Positions 60,075-64,000 of a stretch of 64,000 bases of DNA are shown one piece after another. Location of the stretch: positions 9,790-73,789 of the forward strand of contig CAZRBV010000009.1 of the NCBI GenBank assembly GCA_964598425.1, given 5' to 3'. The stretch is from UBA12567 sp964598425. GTDB taxonomy: Bacteria; Planctomycetota; Phycisphaerae; Phycisphaerales; SM1A02. The notes beneath the pieces are model-generated. The model was given only the letters and a program-made list of their open reading frames with translations. It was not told where the DNA came from and did no database searches. The position numbers were made by a program, and so were the translations under genes. Positions within the stretch are counted from its first letter, which is position 1. Each line of letters opens with the position of its first letter.

Positions 60075-61193
60075 ATGAAGCCTCAGGGAGGAGACCGTGT
60101 GCTCGTCGCCATGTCCGGTGGCGTCGACTCCAGCGTTGCAGCCGCCATGCTGGTCGAGGCTGGCTTTGACGTCGTTGGATGCTTCATGCGGCTCGGAACA
60201 CCAGGTGAGACCGTGGCAGGCACCACGCTTGGGCACAAAGGCTGCTGCTCGATTACCGACGCCCACGATGCCCGCCGCGTAGCTGCAGCACTCGATATCC
60301 CGTTCTATCCACTCAATTTCGCTGACGACTTTGAGCGGATCATCCAGTACTTCGAAAGCGAGTATCACGCCGGACGAACTCCCAATCCATGCGTACGGTG
60401 CAATGACTGGCTCAAATTCGGCCGGCTTCACGACTATGCGGCAGGAATAGATGCCGCGTGGGTCGCGAGCGGCCACCACGCCAGAATCGACACATCCACG
60501 GGAAACGCCAGACTCCAACGCGCGGTCGATCAGGACAAAGACCAGACCTATGTGCTCTTCGGCGCTGGCGGCATCCCTGGTGTTCGCCCAAGGCAACTCG
60601 ACCAGATGATGCTGCCAATCGGCGAGTTGACGAAGGAAGCGGTGCGAGAGAAGGCGGCCAGCCTCGGCCTCGGGGTCCATGCCAAGCCCGATTCGCAGGA
60701 AATCTGTTTCGTTCCCGATGATGACTACGCAGGTCTTCTTGAGAGAAGAGATCCAGCCCGGTTTGCCAAGGGTCGCATCGTTGATGGCGAGGGCAACGAA
60801 CTGGCCCATCACGATGGACATCAGCACTTCACGATCGGCCAACGGCGAGGACTCGGCGTCGCGATGGGCGAACCTCGGTATGTCGTGGAGAAGAACCCAC
60901 GCAACAACACCGTCACGCTCGGTATCCGCTCGGATCTGAACGCGTACGCCTGCACGGCCCGTGAAGCAAGCTGGCACCGACATCCCGATTCCTCCTGGAT
61001 GCCCTGCAAGGCCCAGATCAGGGCCCATGGGACCGCGCTTCCTGCCACAGTTCGCTCGACTGGGGGCCATTGCATCGAAGTCCGCTTCGATGAACCACAC
61101 ACCGCGGTGGCAGCAGGACAGGCAGTCGTGTGCTACGAGAATGACCTGGTGCTGTGCGGCGGCTGGATCGACACAGTGGAGCGACAACGATGA
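60075..61193 (+). CDS. mnmA: tRNA-specific 2-thiouridylase
   Basis: 372 residues. The PP-loop motif S-G-G-V-D-S-S is at residues 14-20. The two catalytic cysteines are Cys106 (N-P-C-V-R-C) and Cys211 (Q-E-I-C-F-V-P). H-F-T-I-G-Q-R-R-G-L-G follows near residue 252. It thiolates U34 of tRNAs for Lys, Glu and Gln. A -10-like TATCAT lies 7 nt before the ATG at 60062-60067, and no ribosome site is seen. It overlaps the next gene by 4 nt. Confidence 0.95.
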   Translation: MKPQGGDRVLVAMSGGVDSSVAAAMLVEAGFDVVGCFMRLGTPGETVAGTTLGHKGCCSITDAHDARRVAAALDIPFYPLNFADDFERIIQYFESEYHAGRTPNPCVRCNDWLKFGRLHDYAAGIDAAWVASGHHARIDTSTGNARLQRAVDQDKDQTYVLFGAGGIPGVRPRQLDQMMLPIGELTKEAVREKAASLGLGVHAKPDSQEICFVPDDDYAGLLERRDPARFAKGRIVDGEGNELAHHDGHQHFTIGQRRGLGVAMGEPRYVVEKNPRNNTVTLGIRSDLNAYACTAREASWHRHPDSSWMPCKAQIRAHGTALPATVRSTGGHCIEVRFDEPHTAVAAGQAVVCYENDLVLCGGWIDTVERQR

Positions 61194-62788
61194 CCATCAA
61201 CTTCGCACAGTCCCTGCCTGACCGTGTCATACCCGGGGGGCGTATGCCAGTCATTGGGCGATCCCTCGTCGCGACCAGCCAGCCGCTGGCGGCTCAGGTT
61301 GGACTCGACATCCTGAACCTCGGTGGGACTGCCGCCGACGCAGCCATTGCAACAGCCGCAGCGCTCACCGTCGTCGAGCCAACCGCCAATGGCCTTGGAA
61401 GCGACGCCTTTGCCATCTCATGGGACGGACACTGTCTCCATGGTCTCAATGCGTCCGGCAAGTCGCCCGGCGCACTTGACATTGATCGGCTGCGGCGAGA
61501 TGGCATTCCCCGGTTGGGCTGGGATGCGGTCACTGTGCCCGGATGCGTATCGGCCTGGGTGTCACTCTGGAAGAGCCAGGGGACGCTCCCCTTTGAGGCC
61601 CTGCTGGCACCAGCCATCGACCTTGCCCGCGGAGGCTTCCCGGTCTCACCGCAGTGCGCAATGAGCTGGAAACGCGCTGCCCTCCGGTTTGCGGGATTCT
61701 CAGCGTGGATGGCGACGTTCACACGTCAAGGAGCCACACCCGAGGCCGGCGAGTGCTGGAGCCTTCCCGACCATGCCCACTCACTCGAACTGATCGCCCA
61801 CAGTGAAGGCGAGGCCTTCTACCGAGGTGAACTGGCTGAAGCGATGGCGGCTGAGGCCGCAACCCACGGCGCAGGGCTCTCGATTGACGACCTGAGCGGC
61901 CACGAGGCGTTCGACACTGATCCGTGGTCCGTTCCGTTTGGCAATGTCGTTCTGCACGAGCTGCCGCCCAATGGTCAGGGGCTTGCCGCGCTCGTCGCCG
62001 CCGGTGTACTCGACCGACTCGGCCCTTCCCGATTTGACGCCGATGATCCAGCGCTGATTCATCTCCAAATCGAGTCCATGAAGATCGGCTTCGCCGACGC
62101 CGCCGCCCATGTGGCTGACCCTGATCACATCGATGCATCGCTCAGCCAATGCGTATCGCCGGAACGGCTCGACCAACTCGCCGCCTCGGTCGATGCGGAT
62201 ACTGCGGTTGATCGCAGCGGCGAGGTTCCGAAGTGGAGCAGCACGGTCTACCTGTGCGCCGCTGACTCGTCAGGCCGCGCGGTGTCGTTCATTCAGTCAA
62301 ACTATGAGGGATTCGGCAGCGGCATCGTCATCCCGGGAACAGGCATCGCCATGCAGAATCGGGGCGCTGGCTTTGTCAATGCGCCCGGCCATCCAAATGA
62401 CCTCGCCGGTGGAAAGCGACCGTACCACACGATCATCCCGGGCTTCACAACCAGAGACGGCGCGCCCCACATGGCCTTCGGAGTCATGGGTGGCCCCATG
62501 CAGCCACAAGGCCATCTGCAAGTGCTCTCGCGGATCGTGGCGCATGGGTGGGACCCTCAAGCCGCCATCGATGCGCCGCGTTGGCGGATTGAAGGGGGGC
62601 GTCGCGTCTGCGTTGAGCCAGACGTATCCCCGACAACCATTGCCTTCCTCCTCGATCGTGGTCACGAAGTCGAGGTTGCAGGGCAGCGAGACGTGTCCTT
62701 CGGAGGCGCGCAGGCGGCTCTTCGCCTCGATGGTTGCTGGTGCGGAGGAAGCGACGGCCGCCGGGACGGCCAAGCCGCCGTCAGATAA
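61190..62788 (+). CDS. Gamma-glutamyltransferase-like protein (YwrD type)
   Basis: 532 residues from the ATG at 61190 (ATGA overlap with mnmA). The family pattern is complete: G-G-T-A-A-D-A-A-I-A-T near residue 45, S-S-T-V-Y-L-C with the presumed nucleophile Thr352, and F-G-S-G-I-V-I-P-G-T-G-I. H-T-I-I-P-G and G-G-P-M-Q-P-Q-G-H follow. The last motif is typical of the YwrD group, whose substrate range is poorly known. No signal peptide is present. It is only distantly related to the other family member in this window (22619-24052). Confidence 0.88.
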   Translation: MTINFAQSLPDRVIPGGRMPVIGRSLVATSQPLAAQVGLDILNLGGTAADAAIATAAALTVVEPTANGLGSDAFAISWDGHCLHGLNASGKSPGALDIDRLRRDGIPRLGWDAVTVPGCVSAWVSLWKSQGTLPFEALLAPAIDLARGGFPVSPQCAMSWKRAALRFAGFSAWMATFTRQGATPEAGECWSLPDHAHSLELIAHSEGEAFYRGELAEAMAAEAATHGAGLSIDDLSGHEAFDTDPWSVPFGNVVLHELPPNGQGLAALVAAGVLDRLGPSRFDADDPALIHLQIESMKIGFADAAAHVADPDHIDASLSQCVSPERLDQLAASVDADTAVDRSGEVPKWSSTVYLCAADSSGRAVSFIQSNYEGFGSGIVIPGTGIAMQNRGAGFVNAPGHPNDLAGGKRPYHTIIPGFTTRDGAPHMAFGVMGGPMQPQGHLQVLSRIVAHGWDPQAAIDAPRWRIEGGRRVCVEPDVSPTTIAFLLDRGHEVEVAGQRDVSFGGAQAALRLDGCWCGGSDGRRDGQAAVR

Positions 62789-62837
62789 GGCCGCAATGCA
62801 CTGGCAGGCTTCCAATCTGCACCTGTACCATCGCACC

Positions 62838-63815
62838 ATGCTGTACGCGGGCATTGACGAAGCGGGGTACGGGCCGATGTTCGGCCCATTGTGTGCCGGC
62901 GTGTCGGTCTTTGAAGTCGAACACCGCGACGAAGGCGCGCCACCCTGCCTCTGGGAGGAACTCGGGCGGATGGTGACGCGCACCAAGCGCGATGCCAGAG
63001 GCCGCGTCGTCATCGACGATTCGAAGAAACTCAAAGGTGCGGGCAAACTCCGTCATCCGCTCACGCATCTTGAACGGGGCGTGCTGCTGTTCGCGTCGCT
63101 CACACAGGGCGATGCAGATTGGCTCGAACAACTCGATGACACATCACTGCTCGCGGCACTCGGCGTCGAACCTCCCTCGGCCGCCTGGTACGACTCAACA
63201 ACCCCCCTCCCGCTCGGCCAGGACGTTCGCATGCTCCGCATCGATCGAGCCAGGCTCGAGCGTGCCTGCCAGACGAGCGGCGTTCGCTGTATTCATCTCG
63301 CAGCGACCGCCGTTCCCGCCGCCGAATTCAATCACCGCGTCCGGTCAACTGGCTCGAAGTCAATCGTCAATTTCGAGCTGATGGTGCATCTCGCCGAGAC
63401 CTGTTGGAGGCGGGCCGCCGGCAAGCCACTCACCGTGGCGGTCGATCGGCACGGTGGACGAACACGGTATCTGAGCGACCTCCACACCGCCTGGCCGGAG
63501 GCAGCGCGGCAGGTTCTGGAGGAATCCGAGGACCGCAGTCGGTATCGGCTCTCAATGCCAGAACGCGGACCAATGGAGATCTCATTCTCCTCGGCAGCCG
63601 ACAGCGTTCACCTTCCGGTGGCACTGGCCTCCATGACGGCCAAGTACGTTCGGGAGTTGATGATGGTCCGCCTCAATCGCTTCTTCACCGGCCTCATGCC
63701 TGAACTCAAGCCGACGGCGGGCTACGTGGAAGACGGCCGCCGCTTTCTCGCGGACATCGAGCCCCTCATCAGGCAGGCCGACCTCGATCGAGCCGAATTG
63801 GTTCGATCCTGCTGA
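62838..63815 (+). CDS. Divergent, enlarged RNase HII-like protein
   Basis: 325 residues from the ATG at 62838, where the domain begins; an in-frame ATG at 62796 has a better ribosome site (AAGG) and would add 14 residues. The RNase H fold motifs are A-G-I-D-E-A-G-Y-G-P (Asp7, Glu8), D-D-S-K-K-L near residue 56 and A-L-A-S-M-T-A-K-Y-V-R-E near residue 260. The canonical D-E-A-G-R-G-P is changed to D-E-A-G-Y-G-P, and the protein is about 110-130 residues longer than typical RNase HII because of insertions in the middle. It should bind metal and cleave RNA in hybrids, but loss of the Arg in G-R-G may alter recognition of single ribonucleotides. Confidence 0.7.
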   Translation: MLYAGIDEAGYGPMFGPLCAGVSVFEVEHRDEGAPPCLWEELGRMVTRTKRDARGRVVIDDSKKLKGAGKLRHPLTHLERGVLLFASLTQGDADWLEQLDDTSLLAALGVEPPSAAWYDSTTPLPLGQDVRMLRIDRARLERACQTSGVRCIHLAATAVPAAEFNHRVRSTGSKSIVNFELMVHLAETCWRRAAGKPLTVAVDRHGGRTRYLSDLHTAWPEAARQVLEESEDRSRYRLSMPERGPMEISFSSAADSVHLPVALASMTAKYVRELMMVRLNRFFTGLMPELKPTAGYVEDGRRFLADIEPLIRQADLDRAELVRSC

Positions 63816-64000
63816 GCGGCAAATTCCTTCATCTATCTCTTGGTTCTCAGCGATTATGACGATACCATTCCTGATTCATCGCTTGCCGCGCGGCTGGCGG
63901 TGCCATTCAGGCCCGGAATGCGTCGGGAGAACCCCGCTAATGCCAAACGACGAGGACGACGACGCCCGGCCACGCTGAGGACCCTGTCCGGCGTGATGCC
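63816..64000. other. End of window, no supported gene
   Basis: Both strands have open stretches here. A plus frame from a TTG at 63840 runs off the edge with an Arg-rich sequence, and a minus frame enters from the right and ends near 63856. Neither shows a family motif or a ribosome site, so I do not call either. Confidence 0.4.

Noticed and set aside
60042..61187. Minus-strand open frame of 381 codons
   Set aside because: It is antisense to mnmA, whose catalytic motifs are complete, and has no recognisable domain.
63840..64000. Arg-rich partial gene at the right edge
   Set aside because: TTG start without ribosome site, no motif, and the opposite strand is equally open.

Overview
The window looks like chromosomal DNA of a planctomycete of the class Phycisphaerae. 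The main evidence is a set of secreted proteins that end in a short dockerin-like tail (a D-x-N/D-x-D-G loop, then D-L-L-x-x-L, then W-G near the C-terminus), which I know from that group. The high G+C content, many GTG starts, planctomycete-type pseudopilin, DUF4159/terpene-cyclase-repeat protein and archaeal-type class I aldolase agree. No rRNA, plasmid, phage or transposase gene is visible, and there is one tRNA gene.

Region 1 (1-13858) is an exopolysaccharide locus. It holds two O-antigen polymerase/ligase-like membrane proteins (the first cut by the window edge), a Wzz-like chain-length protein, a GT4 glycosyltransferase, two sulfotransferases, a Wzx-like flippase and, across two secreted proteins, a WcaJ-like initiating sugar phosphotransferase. 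This is a Wzx/Wzy-type pathway, and the sulfotransferases suggest that the polymer is sulfated.

Region 2 (13909-24052) is accessory and rearranged. It contains an AsmA-like anchored protein, a dockerin-tailed secreted protein broken by an in-frame TAG, tRNA-Asp(GTC) followed by two identical 160-bp hairpin-rich repeats that copy the tRNA 3' end, two dockerin-tailed genes truncated head to head at about 18210, a GH16-family glycoside hydrolase, an unrecognised secreted protein and a gamma-glutamyltransferase.

Region 3 (24348-38879, all minus strand) is housekeeping. It reads, in transcription order, pgk, a TlpA-like thioredoxin, rpe, accD, lnt and a HEAT-repeat lipoprotein. Then, behind a near-consensus promoter, come a coiled-coil membrane protein and a 59-residue membrane protein, followed by mreB, mreC, mreD, a left-handed beta-helix sugar nucleotidyltransferase-like protein and polA.

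Region 4 (38959-53555) is mostly plus strand: miaA, topA, ispG and a pseudopilin, then a minus-strand ExbB/TraB-like pair, then a short-chain prenyl diphosphate synthase, dxs, the DUF4159 protein, a small anchored protein, a thioesterase and purN. Two MEP-pathway enzymes (dxs, ispG) and a prenyl diphosphate synthase lie within 8 kb.

Region 5 (53616-64000) has a DUF502 membrane protein, the ribosome hibernation factor with PTS EIIA and HPr, gpsA, a metal P-type ATPase with an unusual C-P-G membrane motif, a strong bidirectional-looking terminator, class I aldolase, mnmA, a second gamma-glutamyltransferase-like gene and a long, divergent RNase HII-like protein.

No complete, clearly new defence or mobile system was found. 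The most unusual signals are the tRNA-Asp repeat array, the head-to-head broken dockerin genes, the TAG-interrupted dockerin gene, the coiled-coil/59-residue pair beside mreBCD, the C-P-G ATPase and the G-Y-G RNase HII homologue.
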